From the IMG/VR virus record IMGVR_UViG_3300031999_000008, positions 1-64,000 of that record: a stretch of 64,000 nucleotides of DNA; one strand, written 5' to 3'. Made by a program: the position numbers and the translations under genes. This document shows, in pieces, positions 8,006 through 16,254 of the stretch (the stretch's first letter is position 1; the number at the start of each line of letters is the position of its first letter). Origin of the DNA: a virus. Under the pieces are notes generated by a model. It did no database searches. It saw only the letters and a program-made list of their open reading frames with translations, and was not told where the DNA came from.

Positions 8006-11000
8006 CAATCAATTCCTTGCAGAGGATCTCCCTCGTCGATAGTGAACGGCTGCTTAATTGGAATGACCTCAGCGACTTCAGATACCTTACCATTGCGATC
8101 GAACGCTTCGGAATCTGCAATAGCCTTCCGATGTTTATCGATGAGGTTGCCTACGGAAATCAGGCTATAAACGTCTGACGAGCTGGTCATGCCTGCGGCC
8201 ATCAGCCGTGTAATAATGCCTAGTTTTGTAGCTTCCGCTTTATCAATCAACCACTCACCCGCAGTCTCTGCTTCAGACTTCAACGAGAAGGGTGTCTTCG
8301 TTCGGTACTGCGCATTCTTGAGCAGTGTCTGTTTTACCTCAGACCACATAATGCCAATGCACTGGGACCGCTCATCATAGTATACGCCCACTTTACTGGC
8401 GCTGATTTTGTCCCGCTGATTCTGATCCAGAAGCATGGACTTGATGTTGGTAAATTGATTAGGCTCGTCTTTGGCCGGAATAGGCGCGTTCAGGACCGTA
8501 TCAATAATGTTGTGTCCAGCAGTGCTTCGATTACGCTCGTAAACCTGCTGCTTACGCGTCTCACGATAGTCCTCGATAAACTTCTTACCGTCAACGCCAA
8601 ACGCGTCTAGGACCGCTGCCATCGGCATTAGGTTTTCCGTGAAACGGTCGACGTTCTGAATATTGATTGCACCGTCGCCTGCTTGGCGCCGACCAAACTG
8701 GTTGTACAGGTCAGAGTAGCGTTGCTTAACGCGAGGTGCCAAATGAAGGGAGTGTAGCAACACACTCAGGCGCAATTTCTCTATTTCCTCAAGGGAAAAG
8801 GCATTGCGTAATTCTAGGCGGACGTTGTTGTGGTTTGGATTCTTCTTGAGATTGATCGTGTTAAAACGACTCTCATCCATGGCATCCACAATGGGCGTAC
8901 CGCTAGCGGTGATCACATTATTCTGTAGGTGATACGCCCGACTCTGTCCCTCTACAGTACCTTGGCTGAGCGTAGCCTTACCCGCGGTGGCTAACGTACG
9001 GCAGCGCTGGTAGAACGTCTTCTTGTTACGCGAATCAGGGGACCCGTCATCGGGATCGTTCATCTCATCGAGCGCCGATACCAACCGGGTATTCGTGAAT
9101 ATCTGGTAAAAACCCGCCTGTGTAAAGCTGTCCAACGCAAGCGCGTGATCACACAACGAGAACTCGCGTAGCTGCGTATGGTTCGCTGTCACGGACAATA
9201 GCGTGGTCTTACCCGATTCAAACTGCGCCTGGTAATGTGTGAGCATGCGACGTCCGGTAATAACGTCGTACAGATGATTGTAAAATACGAGACCGGCACA
9301 GTACAAAGAGTCGACTTCCTGATTTCGGAAACCGAAGCCTGTATTGATTAACTTGTGCACCATTGTGAAGGTCTGGTGTGCCGTGTACGGCGGCCGTTGG
9401 GTAATGTCCGCTGCGCACTTTATTTGGTTCGTCCAACCGTGCTCCATATCCTCAATGAGGTTACGGCGGTGGTCTAGGTCAAATACGATGCCGTTATCAC
9501 TAGGCCCCTCTAACTCAGTAACAGTAGAAAGACTTGATAAATCAGCGGTCCACTTAAGGCGATAAACACGATTGCCATTAACAATATACCCTGGTTTTCC
9601 GACATCTACATTCTCCAGGTGAATGCCCTGACCCTTGATGAAACCACCCGCGTAGTCAACGGCCTCAGCAGAGAGCATGCTGTACGCGCGCTGTACATCC
9701 TTCTCAATCATCTCTTCGGACTTGTCCAGCGCCGTCTGGGCTGACTCAGGGTCGTCCACGGAGGGGAAGTACGAGGGAAGGCCAATTTCATCCCGTGCCC
9801 AGTAATAAAGACTGCCGCGGGTGGTATACCGTTTGAACTGGGTAATGGCCGCTTTGTGGTCCACTTGAACAGGCAGATACTGCTTGCGTGTTTTATTCCA
9901 TAGCTTGAGAACGCCCTGGTCACAGTCCCAGGTAGTCACTTGGTAATTGCTTCTAATCCAATCCGCTATTTTCTCGACAAACCCAAGCGCGGTATCGTCT
10001 TGCAATTGCGTCTTACGGAGCAAGTCCGTTGCAGGGACGGACGGACACATCCTCGCAAATTCTTCTGCGAAAACCTGGCGCTCTGCGTCATTACGCAGGA
10101 TCGTACTGAACTCGGTACCTACCTCTTGTAGGCCAATAATATTGTCTTGGTGAATACCCTTGATACGCGTCTTCGCGCGTTCAATACACCAACGCGTTGC
10201 GAATATGTAATTCTTGGGCTCACAGACTTCTTTAAATACAACGTCGAATCCGTGTACCTTAATAGCCTCATCCGGGTCGATCTTGCCAGGTACAGGATTA
10301 CGTATACGCTGAGGCCATTTAAATACCTGAACCGCAACACGGCGAGTCTTAGGCAACACACTCGCGGGATAGCTATCTCCCGCGGCATCGTCATCGCCCA
10401 TAAGGCGACACTCGGTGAAACCGAGGTCGGCCATGAAGTCTACGCCGTTGTGACCTGCTCCGCCCAAGGCAATCACAACTTCGTCGACATCAGGGCAGTT
10501 GGTGAGCATGCCCTGCGTCAGTGCTAACGCGTCGTGTTCGCCTTCAACAGCGATAAAGCGTGTTACCTTCTCGCTTGCGTAGTGTTTATAGAACGAGGAA
10601 GTAAGTACTCCAAAAGCACCGAGTTCCCCGCCTTCCTTAGGCCGCACAAACCGTACAGACGCTTTATCCGGCCCGGGAATACGTAGCTTAAAGGCGGATA
10701 CCTCGTCTGGAGAAACAGCGTACGTGTACGTAACGCAGTTCATGTAAGTGACATTTAAATAGTCACCAACAAGTCGCATGCACCAAGTAATATCCTCTTC
10801 GTTACCGCCCAACTGCGCGCACAGCTTTTGTAGATCAGTGGATGTTGGGAGCATGCCCAACGACCCCAACATGTCTACCGACGTAATTCCGCGCTGCTTG
10901 AGCCACGTAACGGTGTTCGCCGCATTCTGCGGTACTTTGTCAGCGAGCCATACCTTACATAGGTACTGGTGAAAAACCTCGTTCAACATCTTCATGCGAT

Positions 11001-11373
11001 GTTGTTCAAGCTCAGCTTCATCCAGCTTCTTGATGTCTAGCTTTTCGAGCTTAAAATGGTCGCGGAATGTACGTGCGACTTCGATGTATGTAGAGTGTAA
11101 ATATTTATTTACGAATCGAATAGGATCTGAAGTATACGTACCACACGAAAAACAACGGTAATGTCCCTTCAGAGGACTAAGCACTCCTGATGGGTTAGTG
11201 TCCGGGTGATACGGACACTGCAGTTTAATTGTCTCCCCCGCTTCTTTAACCTTCTGTGCGCCCAGCGTATTTAGGAGGGTTACCCATGCCGCTGTAGGCT
11301 GCTTCCATAGCTTCCGAAGTTCCGCTTGATCAAGCTTCGCTGTCTTCGATGCGCTCTTCTCCTGCTTTGACAT
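8005..11373 (-). CDS. Primase-helicase (CHC2 zinc finger, Toprim, ATPase), 1122 aa
   Basis: The gene joins primer synthesis and helicase functions. The N-terminus has a primase zinc finger CPYH...CFSC (C53, H56, C74, C77). A Toprim domain follows, with the acidic motif FIAVEGEHDAL and the DDD cluster in LMGDDDAAGD. The C-terminal half has a P-loop (QFESGKTTLL) and a Walker B-like ALDEMNDPDDG, in the style of virus/phage superfamily 3 or D5-type helicases; the exact helicase class is uncertain. The start chosen is ATG 11373 (MSKQEKSA, GGGGGCGG upstream); an earlier in-frame start at 11409 would overlap the nuclease gene further. The stop overlaps the polymerase start. Confidence 0.92.
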   Translation of the reverse strand: MSKQEKSASKTAKLDQAELRKLWKQPTAAWVTLLNTLGAQKVKEAGETIKLQCPYHPDTNPSGVLSPLKGHYRCFSCGTYTSDPIRFVNKYLHSTYIEVARTFRDHFKLEKLDIKKLDEAELEQHRMKMLNEVFHQYLCKVWLADKVPQNAANTVTWLKQRGITSVDMLGSLGMLPTSTDLQKLCAQLGGNEEDITWCMRLVGDYLNVTYMNCVTYTYAVSPDEVSAFKLRIPGPDKASVRFVRPKEGGELGAFGVLTSSFYKHYASEKVTRFIAVEGEHDALALTQGMLTNCPDVDEVVIALGGAGHNGVDFMADLGFTECRLMGDDDAAGDSYPASVLPKTRRVAVQVFKWPQRIRNPVPGKIDPDEAIKVHGFDVVFKEVCEPKNYIFATRWCIERAKTRIKGIHQDNIIGLQEVGTEFSTILRNDAERQVFAEEFARMCPSVPATDLLRKTQLQDDTALGFVEKIADWIRSNYQVTTWDCDQGVLKLWNKTRKQYLPVQVDHKAAITQFKRYTTRGSLYYWARDEIGLPSYFPSVDDPESAQTALDKSEEMIEKDVQRAYSMLSAEAVDYAGGFIKGQGIHLENVDVGKPGYIVNGNRVYRLKWTADLSSLSTVTELEGPSDNGIVFDLDHRRNLIEDMEHGWTNQIKCAADITQRPPYTAHQTFTMVHKLINTGFGFRNQEVDSLYCAGLVFYNHLYDVITGRRMLTHYQAQFESGKTTLLSVTANHTQLREFSLCDHALALDSFTQAGFYQIFTNTRLVSALDEMNDPDDGSPDSRNKKTFYQRCRTLATAGKATLSQGTVEGQSRAYHLQNNVITASGTPIVDAMDESRFNTINLKKNPNHNNVRLELRNAFSLEEIEKLRLSVLLHSLHLAPRVKQRYSDLYNQFGRRQAGDGAINIQNVDRFTENLMPMAAVLDAFGVDGKKFIEDYRETRKQQVYERNRSTAGHNIIDTVLNAPIPAKDEPNQFTNIKSMLLDQNQRDKISASKVGVYYDERSQCIGIMWSEVKQTLLKNAQYRTKTPFSLKSEAETAGEWLIDKAEATKLGIITRLMAAGMTSSSDVYSLISVGNLIDKHRKAIADSEAFDRNGKVSEVAEVIPIKQPFTIDEGDPLQGID

Positions 11374-12142
11374 TCCGCCCCCGGACCGTGCAAATCGTTC
11401 GGAAATCACACCAATCGCAATGCTTCCCCACGGTTGCGTCAGGTGTGTCTGCCTTTACGGACTTTTTGTTCAAGTAGTCAATTAACCAGGGTTGCAACAC
11501 ATCTTTGATATAAGACGGTTTTACCGGATTAGACCATTCCAACTTACTGTGTGCTACGTAGTGTAGGGCGCACTGAACTCCTTTTAAATCCGGAAAGTGC
11601 GCCAACGCCATTACAGTATAAAAATGTAATTGCGTAGTGTAATACGTAGCGGGACGGACCCGGCCCGTCTTGTGGTCGATGATGATAACGTGTCCGCTCT
11701 CCAGAACCAAGCTCATATCGACGATGCCTCGAATGATTCCGCGCTCGTCCGCAAAATCACAGGCTTCGTAATCTTTAGTCACTGCCCACTTGTTTTCTAA
11801 CAACACATGCTTGACCGGATAATTCGACTTAAACACACGTATGCGTTCATCGAAGTCGATCAACGGCTGTGCGAAGGTCTTCACCTTCTCTTTGTCTTTG
11901 TGCGTTAGATCCGATTCAGACTCGGTAATCGCGGTACTAAGCGCCTCGGCGACGTGCACACCTTGTAGGACAAGTTCTTGCGCTCTATGTACAGTGACAC
12001 CCACAATAGCAGCAGATCCCTTGGGACCCGTTGCTACTTTGTCGATGTATCTGTACTTAAAAGCAAGAGCACACGTCGCAGCCAATGACGCCTTTGAAGG
12101 CGACCAAGGGCCATATTTAACAAGGGGCAAGTGCTTAGTCAT
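11330..12142 (-). CDS. PD-(D/E)XK exonuclease, Cas4/AddB-like with Fe-S cysteines, 270 aa
   Basis: This is a RecB-family nuclease. The core runs RGIVDMSLVLESGHVIIIDHKTGR, giving Asp, then D-x-K (IIDHKTG), followed by the QLHFYTVMAL helix with Gln typical of the family. One Cys lies near the N-terminus (ATCALAFKYRY) and three at the C-terminus (HCDWCDFRTIC), the spacing of a 4Fe-4S cluster in Cas4, AddB and Dna2. A role in DNA end resection or recombination is inferred. It is followed by the primase-helicase with overlap. The start has AGGT 6 nt upstream. Confidence 0.88.
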   Translation of the reverse strand: MTKHLPLVKYGPWSPSKASLAATCALAFKYRYIDKVATGPKGSAAIVGVTVHRAQELVLQGVHVAEALSTAITESESDLTHKDKEKVKTFAQPLIDFDERIRVFKSNYPVKHVLLENKWAVTKDYEACDFADERGIIRGIVDMSLVLESGHVIIIDHKTGRVRPATYYTTQLHFYTVMALAHFPDLKGVQCALHYVAHSKLEWSNPVKPSYIKDVLQPWLIDYLNKKSVKADTPDATVGKHCDWCDFRTICTVRGRNVKAGEERIEDSEA

Positions 12143-12150
12143 TTTTACCT

Positions 12151-12186
12151 AAATAAAAAGCGCGGGTACTCGCAATACCCGCGCTT
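12151..12186 (-). terminator. Rho-independent terminator after SSB-like gene
   Basis: Read on the minus strand, an 11-bp GC-rich perfect stem (AAGCGCGGGTA / TACCCGCGCTT) with a 7-nt loop is followed by TTTATTT. It lies between the SSB-like gene and the nuclease start, so it should separate the SSB-like transcript from the nuclease-primase-polymerase operon or attenuate read-through. Confidence 0.85.
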
Positions 12187-12205
12187 CTAATTCACACCGT
12201 ACGAA

Positions 12206-13054
12206 TCAGACTGAATCAGAGAAATTGATTTCTTCTTCACTTACACTCACACCGTCGGCAGGCAATGCTCCCCCGCTGCCACCACCGCCGCCACTTGCAG
12301 CGCGCTTGGTGTACTCTTCCTGTAGAAGAAGCATCTTCTTGTAGTTCGAACTGAAGTATTCGAACAACATGTCACACACTTTGGAGACGTCTTCGGTCGT
12401 CCGCTGCGCCGTGGCATTTGTCTTCAGCACGTAATAGGTATTCTTGCCGGTGACCATCTTCTCGACACCGAGCGTGAATACACGACTCCACATGTTCGGC
12501 GGCAGAGACAATTGGCGGATATTCTTTCCCGCCTTGGCACTCGTCTTCGTAAAGTCGATGCGATAAATACTTTTCACATCGGGCGTCACGACATAGTAGG
12601 TCGACCCCGGACTGCACTGAGGGCGCTCGCCCTTTACGAATTGACCGTAGGGACAGGTCTTGCACGTGCCATAACGGTTACCCGTCAGACCGTCCATAGA
12701 CTGGCACTCGATCTTGTCGTCATCGCCCCAGCGAACACGGTTGTTGTGCGTGTAGACCGGGATGAACTCAAGTTCGTCGCCGACGTGCTCGCTCTGGGAC
12801 GTATATAATTGACCGACTTTAGTCTCGGCTGGTATCTTGTCGGAGTTCGAACTGTTCTGCTTCAGCGCAATGCGGGGAATCTGGACACGCTGCGGAGCCT
12901 CGATACCCTTTACCGCCGGGGTGGTCTTGCTAGCAAGTACCTCGATGTTAAGTCCGAGCTCCGTATCAGCAAGCGTGTTTGCATACGCCCTGAGAGAGTC
13001 CGCTACACTGTTCAACGTTTCGTCGTATTTCTGGATTTGATTATCGGTTGTCAT
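12206..13054 (-). CDS. Putative single-stranded DNA-binding protein, 282 aa
   Basis: The last residues form an acidic, flexible tail (SEEEINFSDSV) after a Gly/Ser linker (GGGGGSGGA), the architecture of ssDNA-binding proteins whose tail recruits partners. The middle has four Cys (IECQSMDG, YGTCKTCPYG, RPQCSPG), a probable zinc site, followed by beta-rich sequence. T4 gp32 also combines zinc and an acidic tail. It stands alone between a terminator and a divergent sigma gene, so it is likely strongly and separately expressed. ATG 13054 has AGGAAAAA upstream. The SSB call rests on architecture and context, not recognised homology. Confidence 0.6.
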   Translation of the reverse strand: MTTDNQIQKYDETLNSVADSLRAYANTLADTELGLNIEVLASKTTPAVKGIEAPQRVQIPRIALKQNSSNSDKIPAETKVGQLYTSQSEHVGDELEFIPVYTHNNRVRWGDDDKIECQSMDGLTGNRYGTCKTCPYGQFVKGERPQCSPGSTYYVVTPDVKSIYRIDFTKTSAKAGKNIRQLSLPPNMWSRVFTLGVEKMVTGKNTYYVLKTNATAQRTTEDVSKVCDMLFEYFSSNYKKMLLLQEEYTKRAASGGGGGSGGALPADGVSVSEEEINFSDSV

Positions 13055-13142
13055 TTTTTCCTGCTCCGCACGGAGCCTGTTTGGGAACGGTCAGACTAAC
13101 GTAAGCTGCTAGGAAGCACAACAGCTGTTTCGGGGTAAAAAG

Positions 13143-13826
13143 ATGCGCGCTAATACTTCTGCAGACTCGCTATCGCGTTACTACAAAGAAGTCGAGTCGA
13201 CGCGAATGCTAACCGCAGAGGTAGAGCGCGAGCTCATCCAACGGTACAAAGAAACGAAAGACCCCAAGGCCCGCGACCTGATTGTGCAAGGTGCACTCCG
13301 GTACGTAATAGCTGAAGCTCGCAAGCATCCTCGAAGTAGGATAGAGCGATCCATTCTCGAAGACCTCATCGCTGCGGGGAATATAGGGCTCATACGAGCG
13401 CTCACTAAATTCAAACCCGAGGCGGGTACCCGCTTTCTGACATACGCTAGCTGGTGGGTACGCCACGAGATGCGTGAAGAAGGTCGACGTCTCGGTTTAG
13501 TACATGTGCCGGCGCATGCCATTGCTAAAGGCTTGCGCACGCCGCACACCACCGAGTACGTCGAGAATATCGTCGGAGACGCAGATACCAACTTAGAAGG
13601 CTATGCAGTCGATATCGAAATGCAGCAAAGCCTTCTAAAATTGTTCCAACTAACAGACCTCTCTATACGGGAGGTCTTCATCATTAAAACGTCGTTCGGC
13701 ATCCACACAGCGCCTAAGACGTTAAAACAAATAGGACGCGTATTGGAGATTACAGGTGAACGCGTGCGTCAGCTACGGGAAACAGCCGTTACCAAACTAC
13801 GCTCGGCTGCCTCCCGTTTTGTCTGA
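13143..13826 (+). CDS. Sigma-70 family RNA polymerase sigma factor, 227 aa
   Basis: This protein directs RNA polymerase to promoters. Region 1.2-like sequence lies at residues 12-36, region 2 at 46-117 (LEDLIAAGNIGLIRALTKF, then FLTYASWWVRHEM, the -10 recognition helix), a region 3 start at VHVPAHA (about 121-126), and region 4.2 helix-turn-helix at 194-221 (LKQIGRVLEITGERVRQL). It is shorter than RpoD, with region 1.1 absent and region 3 much reduced. Since the phage also encodes beta/beta' proteins, this may be their specificity factor (inference); redirection of host polymerase is the alternative. It is the only plus-strand gene in the replication block and ends flush against the ParB-like gene. 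Confidence 0.93.
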   Translation: MRANTSADSLSRYYKEVESTRMLTAEVERELIQRYKETKDPKARDLIVQGALRYVIAEARKHPRSRIERSILEDLIAAGNIGLIRALTKFKPEAGTRFLTYASWWVRHEMREEGRRLGLVHVPAHAIAKGLRTPHTTEYVENIVGDADTNLEGYAVDIEMQQSLLKLFQLTDLSIREVFIIKTSFGIHTAPKTLKQIGRVLEITGERVRQLRETAVTKLRSAASRFV

Positions 13827-14840
13827 CTACGCCGTCTGCACAGCAGCGTCCGCTTTGCGAGGACGCCCGCGCTTCTTCTTCACAGGCTGGCCCTCAGAGT
13901 CCACCGCCGCAGTACGTGCCGCCTTAGGCTCGTCCTCATCGGTTTCCTCTGTAAGTACCTTGTTATCCTTCGAATGGTAATTTACGTCCGAATACTTTTC
14001 GTTGACCTTAAGGTCCGTCACGTTGGTTACGCCTGCGTCGCCTAACGCAATACGAATCCCCGCAGCGACGCCATTGTAAAACGTCTTTTCGTCCTTGCTG
14101 TTGAGCTTGGACTCGGCCTCAAAGGACACGTCACTGACGTACTGAACGAGGTTCTTCGCCGTAGGGCGTCCCTTGTTCGCGTACTTACGCCGCTTGCCCC
14201 CTTCGCTGGCAGCGTCCTTCAGCAACTTGCGAGCGTCCGCCCGCGTGTCGGCGTTCAATACTTGATCGACAAGCGCGTTCTGCTTGTCCTCTTCCACGTC
14301 AGCAATGTGTAGCGCCTGTTCCAGAGTAATATCTCCAGACTTGAGGGCCTGCTGCGCTTGGTGTGTCAGCTGAGTCGCCACCTTGTAGTGGTAGCTGACC
14401 CAAGACTGGTTGCGTCCTAGGCGTGCTGCAATATCGCGCTGTTCGAAGCCTGCGAGAACCAGACGCTTTACCTGCTGCGAGATTTCATACGTAGTCAGGC
14501 TCTTACGTTCAATATTCTCTTTGAGATTCCGAACACGCAGGTCATCGAGATTTCCCTCGTTCAATACGACGTCCAAGGAAGCATAGGCATCTTCGCCCAT
14601 TTCTTCTCGGATTTTCGTGATCGCATAGTATCGACGGAAACCGTAGACCAACAAATAGCGCGGGGATTCCGGTGTGCCAGCGTTCTGCTTCAGCGCCACA
14701 CCCACGGGTTGAAGTAGGCCGTCATCCATGATGCTCTGTTTGAGCTCATCGATTTCGGTGTACTCTTTACGGCAGTTAAAATCGAGATCCGCGATGATGG
14801 ACTCGAATGGAATAGATACCAATCGTTTCTTGGCTGGCAT
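13827..14840 (-). CDS. ParB-like DNA-binding protein with C-terminal AT-hook, 337 aa
   Basis: The N-terminal ParB/Spo0J-type domain (residues about 5-110) includes ELKQSIMDDGLLQPVGV and the arginine patch YGFRRYYA. A helix-turn-helix follows (EQRDIAARLGRNQSWVSYHYKVA). The tail has an AT-hook (KKKRGRPRK). Chromosomal ParB proteins bind parS and hydrolyse CTP; phage versions serve in plasmid-prophage partition or as transcription or nuclease factors. No ParA is seen, so partition is unsupported and a DNA-organising or regulatory role is as likely. RBS AGGGGAA precedes ATG 14840. Confidence 0.85.
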   Translation of the reverse strand: MPAKKRLVSIPFESIIADLDFNCRKEYTEIDELKQSIMDDGLLQPVGVALKQNAGTPESPRYLLVYGFRRYYAITKIREEMGEDAYASLDVVLNEGNLDDLRVRNLKENIERKSLTTYEISQQVKRLVLAGFEQRDIAARLGRNQSWVSYHYKVATQLTHQAQQALKSGDITLEQALHIADVEEDKQNALVDQVLNADTRADARKLLKDAASEGGKRRKYANKGRPTAKNLVQYVSDVSFEAESKLNSKDEKTFYNGVAAGIRIALGDAGVTNVTDLKVNEKYSDVNYHSKDNKVLTEETDEDEPKAARTAAVDSEGQPVKKKRGRPRKADAAVQTA

Positions 14841-14852
14841 TGTGACGTTCCC

Positions 14853-15080
14853 CTAAATTTTGAAAAGGATGCGACGGATTATCTTGACGATATTTTTTAT
14901 AGCCGCCAGAACATGCGGTTGCATGAGCCAGTGCACTATATCGGAAATGGTTCTCAACAGGTCTTCCATGACGTCTCCCACGGAAGAAACGTGCATGGGT
15001 ACGCTTACACGTCTGTGCGCTAGCGTACTTGGACCGAACCCGTAACTGACCGTACCTACTCGCGTCTGTCTCGTAACCAA
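14853..15080 (-). CDS. Small basic amphipathic protein, up to 75 aa
   Basis: The C-terminal part (MEDLLRTISDIVHWLMQPHV followed by IKNIVKIIRRILFKI) is a strongly amphipathic, basic helix that could sit on membranes. Two starts are plausible: TTG 15080 with a strong AGGAGG four bases upstream (75 aa, overlapping the previous gene by 25 nt), or ATG 14969 with GGGAG upstream (38 aa). It lies directly upstream of the ParB-like gene on the same strand. Function unknown; a small membrane-active or host-takeover peptide is possible. Confidence 0.45.
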   Translation of the reverse strand: MVTRQTRVGTVSYGFGPSTLAHRRVSVPMHVSSVGDVMEDLLRTISDIVHWLMQPHVLAAIKNIVKIIRRILFKI

Positions 15081-15310
15081 GCTGCCTCCTCTCTTACTTT
15101 ATCCTTGCTGATAAAAGTAAGATTGAGTTGTGATAACGCTACCCCCTCAAGTACGTCACCTACCGCCTGATGAAATTCCCCAAGAATCTCATCACGCGGA
15201 CCATTCGCAGCAATACTTACAATGTACAACGCTCGAATAATACTGGCTCTTTGCGTAACCAGATCGCTTACTGAGCGAACTATTTCACTTCGTTTGCTCG
15301 GTTGCGGCAT
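15056..15310 (-). CDS. Hypothetical protein, 84 aa
   Basis: The start chosen is ATG 15310 (MPQPSKRSEIVRSV), because the region upstream is better explained by the zinc ORF in another frame (15285-15458). A GTG at 15409 would give 117 aa. The product is a helical soluble protein ending with a charged run (DKVREEAAWLRDRRE). No motif recognised. It overlaps both neighbours and belongs to a run of small minus-strand genes. Confidence 0.6.
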   Translation of the reverse strand: MPQPSKRSEIVRSVSDLVTQRASIIRALYIVSIAANGPRDEILGEFHQAVGDVLEGVALSQLNLTFISKDKVREEAAWLRDRRE

Positions 15311-15458
15311 GTTCAAATGGCTCGGACCCGTGGATGGGACATAAAACGACACTACCGTGTTTGCGTAACACTGCCCCACAATGCGGGCACTGGTCAAGAT
15401 CCGTCTCACCTAATTTAGTGTTGACTCTAGGAGTCTCGTCAACGCCGTACTTCTCCAT
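15285..15458 (-). CDS. Small zinc-finger-like protein, 57 aa
   Basis: This ORF of 57 codons is easily missed because a longer frame overlaps it. It encodes MEKYGVDETPRVN, then CPHC...CPIH spaced as a zinc knuckle or ribbon (Cys24, Cys27, Cys40, His43). The start is ATG 15458 with a weak AGAAAG upstream; the stop is 15285, overlapping the start of the next gene by 26 nt. The paired CxxC and CxxH make a chance ORF unlikely. Role unknown; small zinc proteins of this type often bind nucleic acid or host proteins. Confidence 0.6.
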   Translation of the reverse strand: MEKYGVDETPRVNTKLGETDLDQCPHCGAVLRKHGSVVLCPIHGSEPFEHAATEQTK

Positions 15459-15497
15459 TTCAATACTTTCTAGCTAACAAGAGGAGTACAATCTCTT

Positions 15498-15833
15498 TTA
15501 CCTTGTTTGCTTCGCGTTTTCGTTTCTAGCACGACGTACCGGTTCAGGAAACAGTTTTGAACGCGTCAGGTCGTGTAGTAACCGCGGAATACTTTTACTG
15601 CGCGTACCTATTACATTTTCTAGTACAACTATGTTGTCATTACAGACGACAACTAGATCAGGCAAGGGGCCTTCAAGCCCCAGTAAAAATGTACGTATTT
15701 TCTCAGCGTTACGTTGCTTTAAACGGGTCTCCGTGTGGTGCAACCGCGCTTCTTCCAAGGACATAAACTGTACGGTTTCACGTCCTGTACGATCGCACTG
15801 CACACGGACTTGCACACGAACGTCACTCGTCAT
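15498..15833 (-). CDS. Hypothetical protein, 111 aa
   Basis: The start ATG 15833 has GAGGAG eight bases upstream. The N-terminus is beta-like (VRVQVRVQCDRTGRETVQF), followed by a charged helix and a hydrophobic beta strand (DLVVVCNDNIVVLENV), ending in a basic Arg/Lys-rich tail. No family recognised. It overlaps the upstream gene by 11 nt. The basic tail fits nucleic acid contact, which is inference only. Confidence 0.6.
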   Translation of the reverse strand: MTSDVRVQVRVQCDRTGRETVQFMSLEEARLHHTETRLKQRNAEKIRTFLLGLEGPLPDLVVVCNDNIVVLENVIGTRSKSIPRLLHDLTRSKLFPEPVRRARNENAKQTR

Positions 15834-16254
15834 TGCGCTCCTCAAAGAACGCGACCTTTTCCTCTTTCAGGCGAACAACATTCGCTGCATCCAACACCGG
15901 ATGAATGTCCCCACCCATACCCGTATATACGCGAATCAAACTGGCAATAACGGAACCCAGATTGGATTGGTCAATGACCGCAGTTGCCAAGGCGAGACGT
16001 CCACTGAAGTCTGTAAAGTCTACCTGAGCGCCTCCGTTAATACTAATCGCCGAGTTTGCTTCTTTACGGAACGTCGTGACGTTACAGCGGGCGTTGGGGT
16101 GATTCAACCCGGGTGTCTGCCGGAAAATCATGAAGGCCGCGTTACATTCATCGGGTCGATGCGGAATATGTTGCGTCATCCCCTCGCGAATGTGCAAGGG
16201 GAGCTTCATTAGATCGGGCTGTATGCCCGTGTTGTCCCACATATTCTTGCTCAT
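15823..16254 (-). CDS. Hypothetical protein, 143 aa
   Basis: The start ATG 16254 (MSKNMWDNTGIQ) overlaps the stop of the upstream nuclease gene in an ATGA arrangement, so the two are translationally coupled. The protein is soluble and mixed (beta strand SAISINGGAQVDFTDFSG, then helices) and ends in a charged tail. I do not recognise it. Coupling to a RecB-like nuclease suggests a DNA metabolism context. Confidence 0.65.
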   Translation of the reverse strand: MSKNMWDNTGIQPDLMKLPLHIREGMTQHIPHRPDECNAAFMIFRQTPGLNHPNARCNVTTFRKEANSAISINGGAQVDFTDFSGRLALATAVIDQSNLGSVIASLIRVYTGMGGDIHPVLDAANVVRLKEEKVAFFEERNDE

